Positions 11,580 to 23,269 of a stretch of 64,000 bases of DNA are shown one piece after another. The stretch is from NCBI GenBank assembly GCA_026545225.1, contig CM048848.1, positions 26,886,806-26,950,805 of the forward strand. Reading direction: 5' to 3'. Source of the DNA: Cornus controversa (Eukaryota > Streptophyta > Magnoliopsida > Cornales > Cornaceae). A program made the position numbers and the translations under genes. The notes under the pieces were generated by a model. That model did not search any database. It worked only from the letters and a program-made list of their open reading frames with translations, and had not been told where the DNA came from. Position 1 is the first letter of the stretch, and each line of letters opens with the position of its first letter.

Positions 11580-11958
11580 TGATTCATGTGTGAGTGTGAC
11601 TCAAAAAGTATATCAATTAAAATTTTTCACACTTCGCAATAGAACGAATTCCTTGCAGAATAGGGCTATCGAAAGGGGTATCGTACCTCAGGGATTATGG
11701 TCTGATGAGTTGGAATACGGAATTAATTCTAATTAAATTTATAAGAAAAGAATTCTGATTTTTAAACTAATAAAAAAAATAAAATAAAATAAATCAAAGT
11801 AAGATAGATAATGAAGATAGTAGAAGAGAAATCTAGAGTGTTTGACTTCACCACTAACTCCACAATCAATGGTCAATTGAATCAACTATAGGGGAATTAC
11901 ATCATGCATAAGTGGTGTTGGTGGCTACAAGCTCACCGTCATCTGTTAAGAAGATAAC
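11580..11958 (-). mobile_element. Outer Athila 3' LTR, inner-end... distal piece
   Basis: The first 379 bp (plus-strand order) of the outer 3' LTR, opening TGATTCATGTGTGAG. It ends at ATAAC (11954-11958), one copy of the TSD made by the nested element. It aligns with 28511-28890 of the 5' LTR. Confidence 0.9.
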
Positions 11959-13389
11959 TGATTCGTGTGTGAGTGTGACTCAAAAAGTATATCAATTAAA
12001 AATTTTCACACTTCGCAATAGAACAAATTCCTTGCAGAATAGGGCTATCGAAAGGGGTGTCGAACCTCAAGGACTATGGTCTGACTGAGTTGAATTGTTA
12101 GGACTAATTCTAATTAAATTTAAAAGAAATAAATTCTGATTTTTAATTCTAAATTAACTAGTGAAGCAATTGAACAAAAGCAAGAGAAACTAATGAGTGT
12201 AGAGAATATAAGATAAGTCTAGGGTAATTGATTTCACCACTAACTTCACAATCAATGGTCAATTGAACTAACTATGGGGCATCATATCACGCATAAGTGG
12301 TGTCGGTGGCTACAAGCTCACCTTCATCCGTCAAGAAGATAACATATGATTAAGGCTAAGTCATGGACTATCTTCGATTGGCATGGGCCATCTGCCTAAC
12401 TACTCTAATCTAGGGTGCAGTATGGTTCATCTTCTCTAGGCATAATCCATCAAAGCTTTTAATGATATATTCAGTGAAAACCATTGTGTAATAATCACTC
12501 TCATGATCACAGAAAACAAGAGGGACGAGTTCAATAACAACAATCAAATATCTAAGACAAGATAAGAAATCATTGAAACTGAATTTATAAGACTTTTATT
12601 GCTCAATTCTATAATCAGAATCCTCTAAATTACACAATCTATGAATGAATACAAAAATTTCCAATAATTAGAACAATCAAACCAGTGATGTTTAGTTAGG
12701 GCTCCATCAAAACCCTGGTGGCTGAACTAGCGGCTCATGATACGCCTTATTCTCCAATGATTCTCCACTCCAAAAGCTCTTCAAAGCTGCTGCCAAGCCT
12801 CCTCAATACAGCCCCAATTTGTCACTTTAAATAGTCAAGAGAATACATCAAAGTCCTAATCCAATTAGGAATTAATTAGGTTTTCTCGCAGCACTACTCA
12901 GATGGGTTTTTCCTGCTGACTTCGCCCCAACTTTTGACCTACTAGAAGTCCGATTTACGAAATTTTCGTGAAATACAAAAGTGTGCAGAATCAAATTTCG
13001 TTCAACCCTTTGGGTAATTATGTCGATTTTGAAGCTCAAAAATAAGACTTCTGATCCGTTTTCCAAAACGGGATTAAGACTATATTATGCGCAGATTTGG
13101 GCTTCAGGCCCGAAACCATCTTAAGCAGCTGTAATTCTCTTGGACCTCTTTCTCAGGCTGATTTGAGTTAAAATATGGAGTTCAATGGATCCCTTTGATG
13201 TAGGCTTCATCTAACCTTCTTGCATATCATCTTTAAAAGCCCAAAATCCTGGTTTTAACTGAAATAATCATTAAGGTCCTAAAAATACAGAAAACACTAA
13301 AACAAAGTAAAATCACATAATAATCTATCACTAAGAGAATAAAATACATAAGTTAAGAGGCTAGAATGCGTAACATTCAACGCCTATCA
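11959..13389 (-). mobile_element. 3' LTR of nested gag-only Athila
   Basis: Length 1431 bp, TGATTCGTGTG...CGCCTATCA on the plus strand. It is nearly identical to 17859-19288. A TATA-like CTATTTAAAG lies on the minus strand near 12822-12832. The frame at 12872-13066 is LTR sequence. Confidence 0.93.
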
Positions 13390-13402
13390 CACCCCCAAAC
13401 TT
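13390..13402 (-). other. Polypurine tract of nested Athila
   Basis: AAGTTTGGGGGTG on the minus strand directly abuts the 3' LTR start. It is the same tract as at 956-968. Confidence 0.8.
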
Positions 13403-15725
13403 ACATATTGCTAGTCCCTTAGCAATAGAATAAAAGAAAACAAAAACAAAAGAAATTAACAAATACTAACTAAACTACCCAACTCCACTTTCGTAGGAGA
13501 AACGATTGCATTTAGCATATGCAACAAGCCTTTAAACACCTAGGTTCCCCCTAGTGGACGAGTATAGTCTCGTGAGGGTTTCCAGAAATGTTAACCACAA
13601 ACATTCAAAATTCTGGTTCAACAGTAATTCAAGAAGAAGATTACAATACATAGTTACAAACTTGCATTCAAGAATAATTTCAAACTTTCAAATTTCATAA
13701 TTCAAATCAATGGTCCCCATGCATAATTCACATCAACATATCTCAAAATAATCAACTCTAGTCTCCTCGTGTAAAGTGAACTAGCAGTCATCTCATGTAG
13801 CATAACCAAGCTCTGAATATATTAAGGCACATACTCTTTCAACTCACTAGCTCCCCTTATTGAAATCATACTTCCCAACATGAATACATGACTTTTTTCA
13901 TTTTTTTTCACTTCTTTTCTTTTTTCATTGCTTTATTGGTTGTGCAATGTCTTGATCTATTAAGCTTTCTGAAAGATCCATGTAGCAAGCTTTCAGTCAG
14001 TGACTCCCAAACCAGATGGCTTTAGGGCACTAGGCTTTAAGATACCCTGAAGATCTAATTACTCGAATCAGTCAGGCTACAAATCAAGACGACCAATGCT
14101 CATCTTTTCTCACCCTTTCACTTTTGACGCGAACACTCCGTGCTTCCTGAGGCATAGAGGCCTGGTTACTCATGAAAAGGATCAAATTGATTTGCTTATT
14201 CATCACATTCTTTTTCTCTCTTTTTTTTTTCTTTTTCATTGAAGTCAAGTAAACACATCATCGGTACTCATTCTCAAGAGATACTAATTAATATCAAGCA
14301 TATGTAACTCAATAACTCAAAACCAAAGTATATACCCCATAAGACTATGCTAGTGTGTTTGTGCATGTAAGGAAACTAAAACTAATCACTCCAAAACATG
14401 TTATTGCAAATCATGATTAAAACCACTTAATTTAAACCATAATTTCCAAAAATCTAAAATATACTCAAAAATTGCAAGTTACGCACCTACATAAGGTATT
14501 AATCCCTTGAATCATGTAAAAACATTCTATCTAAAAATAAAACAAAAGAAAATAAAATAAACAAACTAATAAAATAAAATAAAATCCTAATACAAGAAGA
14601 ATTTCACACAAATTTCCCCCATATTGCATTAAAGCACAAAAATAGGCATCGCCTCACCCCCAAACTTAAACTGTACATTGTCCTCAATGTACTATCAATT
14701 AAAGTATAAAGAAGAGTAAGAACGATGTTACCAGAAATTCGGAGAATGAGTGGCAAGAAAATAGAGCACACCAAGTTGTATGAAGGCAATGCAAGCACAC
14801 CCCCAAACTTGGATGTTACAACCTGTCAAAATAAACCACTATACCCCAAAGACCAAGTGAAATAATATGGGTGAAAATAAATATGAAATAGAATATATAT
14901 ATATTTTTTAAACTGAAGAAAGAAAAGAAAAAAACAATATGAAAAATAAAATAAAAAATAAAAATAAAACTAAAAATACAAAAGATAGTTACCTCCAAAA
15001 AATTAAGAAGAAGGTGGTGCCGAAGCATCTAAGTCATGGCCAGAATGGAGCATCAAAATCAACTAAGTTGTCCACAATCAATGTGTAATGTCCTCCCCCA
15101 AACTTGTAGTACAAAACCCCTCAGATAAATCCAACCAAATTTTCAAACAAAGTCTACTTCCTTGTGAAGAAGACACTTGAGAAAATTGATCATTTAATGA
15201 TGATAGAGAAAAATAGATTGGAATGGATGATGATGGGGATGAATGATGATGATCAAGTAGTGTTATGGAAGATTTTGAGAGTGTATTTTGATGTTGGAGA
15301 GGCACAAAGAGTCACCAAAGTGATGTATTTTCAAGTGGGAGCATACAAGTATTAAAGGGGCGATCGATCCCCCCTGCTGGGTGCTCTTCGGGCCTTTATC
15401 GCCCAAGGTCGACCGAGAATGCCATTTTTGGAGGGTCCATCGCCCAAGGTCGACCAAGACCTCTCTTTTTCACCTATTTTGAGTCCAAATACTTTGGTAC
15501 ACCTCTTGACATCCCCCGGAAGCAACTTATACATCAAAAACTCAAAGAAAACACATTAAAAACACACCTAATAATGGAAGAAAAATAAATAAAAACATAA
15601 ACTAATAAAATAAAATAAAATAAAATAAAATAAAAATAAAAATAAAAGAAATTAAAGGATAGAAATACATACAAATCCTACAATTTAACGTCCGTAAGCG
15701 ACGGTCATCAACTTCAATTGAAAGT
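13403..15725 (-). other. Long 3' untranslated region of nested Athila
   Basis: About 2.3 kb without a credible gene. It holds extra polypurine-like copies of AAGTTTGGGGG at 14655-14667, 14798-14810 and 15094-15105 (minus strand). It also has T-rich runs at about 13890-13930 and 14218-14242, A-rich runs around 14540-14590, 14930-14970 and 15600-15650, and one GGCGATCGATCCCCC palindrome at 15359. The outer Athila has its downstream ORF in the equivalent place, so that ORF has been deleted here. The frames 14604-15537 overlap on both strands and lack any domain. Confidence 0.7.
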
Positions 15726-17561
15726 TCACCCAATGCCACATCTCTTGAGGAGATTTAATTTCGTCCCTCCTATATGATCCTCACCTCCTTGTGTCGAACT
15801 CAAAGTGACCGGAATGGTCTCATTGGTTTCGAAAAATACATCTCTTTTCCTTGACGGAACATATTTCAATTTTACCCATGGAGGAGACTCTAATGATGGC
15901 ACTTGAGGAGTGATAGAAAGAATAGGCAATGGCTCAATCGGAATCCTCCAAGGTGGAGTATTTTTCATGGCTACTACATCAAGTAAATCATTCACCCTCG
16001 CAATGGATTTCTCAACATCTTGAGATAGAGCAACCGGATCAACTTCTTCCACATAATCATCAAAGACATCCATGAAGAAGCAATCACTCTCATCTAGAGG
16101 ATGTTGAATGGCATGAAAAGTATTCAATTTCACCTTAGGCTCGTGAGAAATTTTAGCATTAGGAATCTTGAACACTTTTTCTTCTTCTTCCTTCTCTCCC
16201 ACGTTTTTATCGATCACTTTCCCACTTCTCAAAGTGGTGATGGCTTGAATTTGCTCACGGTGTGGGTTGCTCAAAGAAGAAATATTGTCGAGGACATGAA
16301 CCCCTCTTGGGTTGGCAACTAGTTGGCTTGGTAGTTTCCCCTCTTCTTTTCTACTCACAACATTGACAAGTTGTCCAAACTGTGATTCTAGTTTGGCAAT
16401 CGATTGAGAGTGAGAATGTACCAATTGGGCAATGGATTGAACTGTTGCTGCATTAGCTTCCACCATCTCAATAATAGAGTCAAGTTTTTCAAGTTTTTCT
16501 AGGACAATTGTCATCTTGTCCTCAATGGCTGAATACCTCTGTGCCATAAGAACTTGTTCTTGATATAATTGTGAAGGCACATAGTTCTGAGGTTGAAAAG
16601 TGGGCTGAATTGCTGCCCCATGCTCTTGTGGAAGATTGACAAACTGCCCAATTGAAGGACAATTATTGACATGGTGCATAGGACTTGAGCAAAAATCACA
16701 TGGCTCAAAAATAAGAGGATATGAAGATTGATTATGAACTTGACTAGCCGCCATGAGTTGCACCACTCTCTGTGACACAACATCCATAATGGTAGACATA
16801 GCATCTGCAGAACCAATCTCAAAAATATCATCTGCCTTCCTTGAATGGGTTGGTCTACTTGAATGAGATGAAGACACATGTTGTAAAGAATTGTCATTGA
16901 GGTTCTCGAACAAAGTGCAAGCTTCCTCTTCACTTTTTAACATAAAAGTGCCCCCACATGATGCATCTACCATCTGTCTGTTACCTTCAGTTAGCCCTTC
17001 ATAGAAACATTGCACTAACTGCCACATTGGAACTTGATGATGAGGACACTTCCTAAGAAGGTCCTTGAATCCTTCCCATGCCTCAAAAAATTATTCTCCC
17101 TCGAATTGAGAGAAACCAGTGATAGCTCGTCTGAATTGATTGGTCCTCCCTATTAGAAAATATTTCTTCAAGAACTCATGTTGCAATTGAGTCCATGTAG
17201 TGATAGAGCTCACCGGTAGAGATCTGAACCAATACTTGGCCTTTTCCTTCAAAGAGAATGGAAATAGTCGCATCCTAAAAGCATTTTCAGAGAAGTTGTG
17301 AATTTTCGTTAATGAGCAAACTTCTATAAATTCATCCAAGTGCTTGTACGGATCCTCATGAGTCAACCCAAAATAGGATGGCAACATATGAATGATACTG
17401 GGCTTGATCTCATAGTTTTCTGCAGTGACATCAGGCAATTGAAAATCAGCTGGTGAATTATAAGTCTCTGGGACATAGTAGTCTTTAAGCAATCTCGCCC
17501 TCTCCACAATAGCATTAGGCACAAAATTGTTGTTCTCATTATTACCACGCACACCATCCAT
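15726..17561 (-). pseudogene. Athila gag fused to a pol N-terminal remnant, one nonsense codon
   Basis: A single reading frame of about 611 codons, interrupted only by a TAA at 17091-17093 where the outer element has the glutamine codon of EGEQF. The N-terminal part holds the retrotransposon gag fold (DEFIEVCSLTKIHNFSENAF; LFPFSLKEKAKYWFRSLPV). The second part has a CX2CX4HX4C knuckle at 16659-16700 (CDFCSSPMHHVNNC) and a heptad-rich stretch near 16400-16520. After residue ~290 of that part it passes without a break into sequence that in the outer element lies beyond the protease (NTPPWRIPIEPLP), then ends in a short basic tail. Gag would assemble virus-like particles and bind RNA. The start ATG at 17561 is the first in frame after the primer site. 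Confidence 0.85.
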
Positions 17562-17836
17562 GATATCAATATTCTCTTCCTCTTGCTCAATGGTATGGTG
17601 ATTGAAGTACCGGAAAATAAAAAAAATAAAAATTAATTAGATTAGTAGAAAAATAAAATTTCTAAACTAAAAAATAAAATAAAACTAATTAGTAATTGAA
17701 AAGAAAACAAAAAATAATAATAAAATAAGAAAAAATAAAAATAAATAAATAAAAGAAAAATAACAATAAAAAAAAATTCCTAAACTAAAAATTCAATTAA
17801 AACTAATTCTAAAAATCCAAACAATCAAATAGACAG
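17562..17836 (-). other. 5' UTR of nested Athila
   Basis: A-rich leader of about 275 bp between primer site and gag ATG, mostly AAATAA-type repeats. The reading frame of gag is open for about 15 codons upstream without another ATG. Confidence 0.6.
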
Positions 17837-17854
17837 TCCCCGGCAACGGCGCCA
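17837..17854 (-). other. Primer-binding site, tRNA-Asp type
   Basis: The minus strand reads TGGCGCCGTTGCCGGGGA, 18 bases that pair with the 3' end of plant tRNA-Asp (GUC), the primer known for Athila elements. It lies four bases inside the LTR. No mismatch was seen. Confidence 0.9.
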
Positions 17855-17858
17855 AAAT

Positions 17859-19288
17859 TGATCCGTGTGTGAGTGTGACTCAAAAAGTATATCAATTAAA
17901 AATTTTCACACTTCGCAATAGAACGAATTCCTTGCAGAATGGGCTATCGAAAGGGGTGTCGAACCTCAAGGACTATGGTCTGACTGAGTTGAATTGTTAG
18001 GACTAATTCTAATTAAATTTAAAAGAAATAAATTCTGATTTTAATTCTAAATTAACTAGTGAAGCAATTGAACAAAAGTAAGAGAAACTAATGAGTGTAG
18101 AGAATATAAGATAAGTCTAGGGTAATTGATTTCACCACTAACTTCACAATCAATGGTCAATTGAACTAACTATGGGGCATCATATCACGCATAAGTGGTG
18201 TCGGTGGCTACAAGCTCACTTTCAACCGTCAAGAAGATAACATATGATTAAGGCTAAGTCATGGACTATCTTCGATTGGCATGGGCCATCTGCCTAACTA
18301 CTCTAATCTAGGGTGCAGTATGGTTCATCTTCTCTAGGCATAATCCATCAAAGCTTTTAATGATATATTCAGTGAAAACCATTGTGTAATAATCACTCTC
18401 AGGATCACAGAAAACAAGAGGGACGAGTTCAATAACAACAATCAAATATCTAAGACAAGATAAGAAATCATTGAAACTGAATTTATAAGACTTTTATTGC
18501 TCAATTTTATAATACGAATCCTCTAAATTACACAATCTATGATTGAATACAAAAATCCCCAATAATTAGAACAATCAAACCAGTGATGTTTAGTTAGGGC
18601 TCCATCAAAACCTTGGTGGCTGAACTAGCCGCTCATGATACGCCTTGTTTTCCAATGATTCTCCACTCCAAAAGCTCTTCAAAACTGCTGCCAAGCCTTC
18701 TCAATACAGCCCCAATTTGTCACATTAAATAGCCAAGAGTATACATCAAAGTCCTAATCCAATTAGGAATTAATTAGGTTTTCTTGCAGCACTACTCAGA
18801 TGGGTTTTTCCTGCTGATTTCGGCCCAACTTTTGACCCACTAGAAGTCCGATTTACGGAATTTTCGTGAAATACAAAAGTGTGCAGAATTAAATTTCGTT
18901 CAACCCTATGAGAGAATTATGTCAATTTTGAAGCTCGAAAATAAGACTTCTGGTCCATTTTTCAAAACGGGATTAAGACTATATTATGCGCAGATTTGGG
19001 CTTCGGGCCCGAAACCTTCTTAAGCAGCTATAATTCTCTTGGACCTCTTTCTTGGGCTGATTTGAGTTAAAATATGGAGTTCAATGGATCCCTTTGATGT
19101 AGGCTTCATCTAACCTTCTTGCATATCATCTTTAAAAGCCCAAAATCCTGGTTTTAACTAAAATAATCATTAAGGTCCTGAAAATACAGAAAACACTAAA
19201 ACAAAGTAAAATCACATAATAATCTATCACTAAGAGAATAAAATACATAAGTTAAGAGGCTAGAATGCGTAACATTCAACGCCTATCA
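17859..19288 (-). mobile_element. 5' LTR of nested gag-only Athila
   Basis: Length 1430 bp, TGATCCGTGTG...CGCCTATCA on the plus strand. It is paired with 11959-13389. ATAAC follows it at 19289. Confidence 0.93.
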
Positions 19289-20431
19289 ATAACATATGAT
19301 TAAGGCTAAGCCATGGACTATCTTCGATTGGCATGGGCCATCTGCCTAACTACTCTAATCTAGGGTGCAGTATGGTTCATCTTCTCTAGGCATAATCCAT
19401 TAAAGCTCATAACAATATATTCAGTGATTACCATTTTGTAATAATCCCTCTCATGATCATAGAAAACAAGAGAGATTGAGTTCAATAACAACAACTAAAT
19501 ATCTAAGACAAGATAAGAAATCATTGAGATTGAATTTACAAGACTTTTATTGCTCAATTCTATAATAAGAATCCTCTGAATTACACAATCTATGCATGTA
19601 TATAAAGGTCGCCAATAATTAAAATAATCAAACCATTGATGCTTTGTTAGGGCTACATCAAAACCCTAGTGGATGAACTAGCCGCTCATGGTAGAAGAAG
19701 AAGCTTCAACTGTTGAGAAGAAGACATCATCTTTCTGAATTACGCGTATGACTTTGTTCTCCAATGGCTCTGCCGCATGTTTCTCTTCTCTTCTCAACCC
19801 TTTCAGACTCTCTAAGCTCTGTTCTCTCTGTCTCTAATCTCTCCCTATCCAGCCTCCAAGTCTTCACTTTATTCCCCCAAGAGAATACACCAAAGTCCTA
19901 ATCCAATTAGGAATAAATTAGGGTTTCCCACAGCACTAATCAGGTGGGTTTTTCCTACTGACTTCGGCACAACTTTTGACCCACTAGAATTCCGATTTGT
20001 GGAATTTTCGTGAAATACAAAAGTGTGCAGAATCAAATTTTGTTCGACATTGTTTGAGAATTATGTCGATTTGAGTCTCGGAAATAAGACTTCTGGTCCA
20101 TTTTTTAAAACGGGATTAAGACTGCATTATGTGCAGATTTGGGCTTCAGGCCCGAAACCTTCTTAAGCAACTGTAATTCTCTTGGACCTCTTTCTTGGGC
20201 TGAATTGAGTTAAATTAAATGGTTGAGTGAATCTCCTTGATGTAGACTTCATCTCACCATCTTGGATGTCTTCTTTAAATGCCCAAAAGCTTGGTATTAA
20301 CTGAAATAATCATTACTGCCCTGAAAATACAGAAAACACTAAAACAAAGTAAAATCATATAATAATCTATCACTAAGAGAATAAAATACATAAGTTGAGA
20401 GGCTAGAATGCGTAACATTCAACGCCTATCA
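19289..20431 (-). mobile_element. Outer Athila 3' LTR, proximal piece
   Basis: It resumes the outer LTR with the duplicated ATAAC and ends CGCCTATCA next to a polypurine tract (20432-20444, minus AAGTTTGGGGGTA). It aligns with 28885-30026 of the 5' LTR. Confidence 0.9.
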
Positions 20432-22042
20432 TACCCCCAAACTTACATATTGCTAGTCCCTTAGCAATAGAATAAAAGAAAACTAAAACAAAAGAAACTA
20501 CTAAATACTAACTAAACTATCCAACTCCACTTTCGTGGGAGAAACAATTGCATTTAGCATATGCAATAAGCCTTTAAACACCTAGGTTCCCCCTAGTGGA
20601 TGAGTATAGTCTCGTGAGGGTTTCCAGAAATGTTACCCACAAACATTCAAAATTCTGTTTCAACATTAATTCAAGAAGAAGATTACAATATATAGTTACA
20701 AACTTGCATTCAAGAATAATTTCAAACTTTCAAATTCTGCAATTCAAAGCAATGGTCCTCATGCATAATTCACATCAACATATCTCAAAATAATCAACTC
20801 TAGTCTCCTCGTGTAAAGTGAACTAGCAATCATCTCATGTAGCATAACCAAGCTCTGAATATATTAAGGTACATACTCTTTCAACTCACTAGCTCCCCTT
20901 ATTGAAATCATACTTCCAAACATGCATACATGACTTTTTCATTTTTTTTTCATTATTCTTTTTTTTCATTGCTTTATTGGTTGTGCAATGTCTTGATCTA
21001 TTAAGCTTTCTGAAAGATCCATGTAGTAAGCTTCAGTCAGTGGCTCCCAAACCAGATGGCTTTAGGGTACTAGGCTTTAAGATACCCCGAAGACCTAATT
21101 ACTCGAATCAGTCAGGTTACAAATCAAGACAACCAATGCTCATCTTTTCTCACCCTTTCACTTTTGACGCGAACACTCCATGCTTCCTGAGGCATAGAGG
21201 CCCGGTTACTCATGAAAAGGATCAAATTGATTTGCTTATTCATCACTTTTTTTTTCTTTTTTTTTTCCACTTCTTTTCTTTTTCATTGAAGTCAAGTAAC
21301 ACATTATCGGTACTCATTCTCAAGAGATACTAATTAATATCAAGCATATGTAACTCAATAACTCAAAACCGAAGTTTATACCCCATAAGACTATGCTAGT
21401 GTGTTTGTGCATGTAAGGAAACTAAAATCAATCACTCCAAAACATGTTATTGCAAACCATGATTAAAACCACATAATTTATGTAGGTGCAAGTTATGCAC
21501 CTACATAAGGTACTAATCCCTTAAATAATGTCAAAACATTCTATCTAAAAATAAAAGAAAACAAAATAAAATAAAATAACTAAGAAAATAAAATAAAATA
21601 AAATCCTAATACAAAAAAAATTTCACACAAATTTCCCCCATATGCAATAAAGCACAAAAATAGGCATCGCCAGGCATCGCCTCACCCCCAAACTTAAACT
21701 GTACATTGTCCTCAATGTACACCCAATTGAAGCATAGAGAAGAGTAAGAACGATGTTACCAGAAATTCGGAGTAGTGGAAAGAAAATAGAATAAATCACT
21801 AGCATGAAGGCAATGCAAACACACCCCCCCCCCCCCAAACTTGGATGTTACAACCTGTCAAAATAAACCACTATACCCCAAAGATCAAGTGAAAAGAGTA
21901 TGGGTGAAAATAAATATGAAAGAGAAAAAAATATGTTTTTTTTTCATTTTTTTTATAATAAAAATCTAACTACAAAAAGAAAAATAAAAAGAAAAATAAA
22001 AATTAAAAATAAAATAAAATACAAAAGATGGTTACCTTCCTG
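20432..22042 (-). other. 3' untranslated region of outer Athila
   Basis: About 1.6 kb without a credible gene, collinear with 13390-14990 of the nested element. It contains the polypurine tract next to the LTR and two further AAGTTTGGGGG copies, at 21683-21695 and 21823-21844. The last is expanded to a run of 13 G on the minus strand. Poly-T and A-rich stretches explain the frames at 20902-21333 and 21623-21838. Confidence 0.7.
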
Positions 22043-23269
22043 TCAAGGATGTGGTGGTGACTGAGTATCCGGATCCAAGTTTGCTTGACGCATCAGTGCA
22101 CACATCATCCTCCTCATCTCTAGTTGCTCTTGGCGAGTGTCACGAAAGTGATCCGCCATCTCTGTTCTCATTGCTCCAAACTGGGTGGATACTTCTGTCT
22201 GTAGGGTGCCAAACTGGGCCGTCAACCCAGCAATCTGTCCCTCTAAATACTGATAATCATGGCCACCAGCCTGTGCATGCACCTCCTCTTCCTCTGCCTC
22301 CATCTTCTCTGGATCTTCCACCGGTGGTATATCTATATGCTCTCCTCCCTGGGCCAACCGAGATACCTCACCAGGCGCCGCGATGACTCTCTGGTGCATA
22401 TGAGATCGACTCAGGTTCCAGTCATGCGTGCCATAATGAAGATCACGTGAAAAGGCAAGCTCGTCCTCATGGACTGCATATCCCTGTGTCACAAGCAACT
22501 GGTGAATAATAGTAGGGAATGGAAACTCCCAGTCACTTGTACTGTCTGGTGCCTTGGCCATAACTTTGGAATAGAATTTCTCCATCTGGCCCCAGACAAT
22601 CTGTGGGAATGACAACCAATGCCCAAAATGTATAGCATATAAGGCTCTGAGGAACTCTTGACGTCTTTCGGTTTTATGTCCAATTGGACATACATTCTTG
22701 AGTAGAACAACGTCAATGAACCATAAATGATTTGGCATTGAAGACTTTGAAGCTACATTCCTTTTTGGCCCGAAAAATTGGTTGGCACACAAATGTGCAA
22801 CCACATTACCCACTGACAACTCGTCGGGTAAAGGAGTATAGATATGAGATAAATCATCTGGGCACTCATGAGGACAACCCATGGCAATGGCAATGGCAAT
22901 GGATGACATGTCCACCCGAACTATTGTTCCATCTACGGAAGAAGTAAGCACATCCCGCTCATCAGGTGTCGGCATTAAGTTCTGATAAAATACCTTGACA
23001 AGCCTCGAGTAAATAGTAGATGAGAGTGGAACAAAAATGGATGCCGACTGACGACAACGGATGTCAGAAATCCCCCATCGTGTCTCGGGAAACATACCAT
23101 AAAGTTCGGCTATGTCAAACGTGGTTTCAAAGTTCAACGCCCTTGGATGCCATCTCTCTTGAATACCTTCTCGGTGAGATCGTGAAGAACCTGTGGTTGG
23201 ATCATGCCTCACTCGGCGAGGATTACGTGAACTTGAAGCACCTTGGTGACTTGCTCTCTTTGGTGCCAT
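22043..23269 (-). CDS. Athila downstream (env-position) ORF, intact, 408 aa
   Basis: An uninterrupted 408-codon frame in the position where Athila elements carry their third, envelope-like ORF. Residues 1-30 are basic and Ser-rich (MAPKRASHQGASSSRNPRRV). Residues ~45-270 form a globular region with LNFETTFDIAELYGMF, FVDGTIVRVD-like wording and HLWFIDVVLLKNVCPIGHKT, resembling the plant transposon protein / ATHILA ORF-1 family. That family assignment is from memory. The tail (~320-400) is acidic, then has coiled-coil character (LEGQIAGLTAQFGTLQTEVS). I see no signal peptide or membrane segment, so an envelope role is not supported here. It is the only long open frame in this otherwise decayed element. 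The ATG at 23269 follows a 0.9-kb spacer after pol. Confidence 0.8.
   Translation of the reverse strand: MAPKRASHQGASSSRNPRRVRHDPTTGSSRSHREGIQERWHPRALNFETTFDIAELYGMFPETRWGISDIRCRQSASIFVPLSSTIYSRLVKVFYQNLMPTPDERDVLTSSVDGTIVRVDMSSIAIAIAMGCPHECPDDLSHIYTPLPDELSVGNVVAHLCANQFFGPKRNVASKSSMPNHLWFIDVVLLKNVCPIGHKTERRQEFLRALYAIHFGHWLSFPQIVWGQMEKFYSKVMAKAPDSTSDWEFPFPTIIHQLLVTQGYAVHEDELAFSRDLHYGTHDWNLSRSHMHQRVIAAPGEVSRLAQGGEHIDIPPVEDPEKMEAEEEEVHAQAGGHDYQYLEGQIAGLTAQFGTLQTEVSTQFGAMRTEMADHFRDTRQEQLEMRRMMCALMRQANLDPDTQSPPHP

Larger units (their letters stand above)
11959..19288 (-). mobile_element. Nested gag-only Athila derivative (TR-GAG-like), 7.3 kb
   Basis: Complete minus-strand element: 5' LTR 17859-19288, primer site 17837-17854, a single gag-containing frame at 15726-17561, a long 3' UTR, a polypurine tract and the 3' LTR at 11959-13389. 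It is flanked by a perfect TSD ATAAC (11954-11958 and 19289-19293) inside the outer Athila LTR. Protease core, RT, RNase H, integrase and the downstream ORF are all absent, so it is non-autonomous and would need another element's enzymes. The LTRs differ by about 2 percent over 230 bp by eye, less than those of the outer host element, which fits a later insertion. Confidence 0.92.

Noticed and set aside
15078..15537. Overlapping ORFs on both strands in the nested Athila 3' UTR
   Set aside because: No domain, and neither strand's frame has a counterpart in the outer Athila. The region corresponds to decayed spacer with a palindrome.
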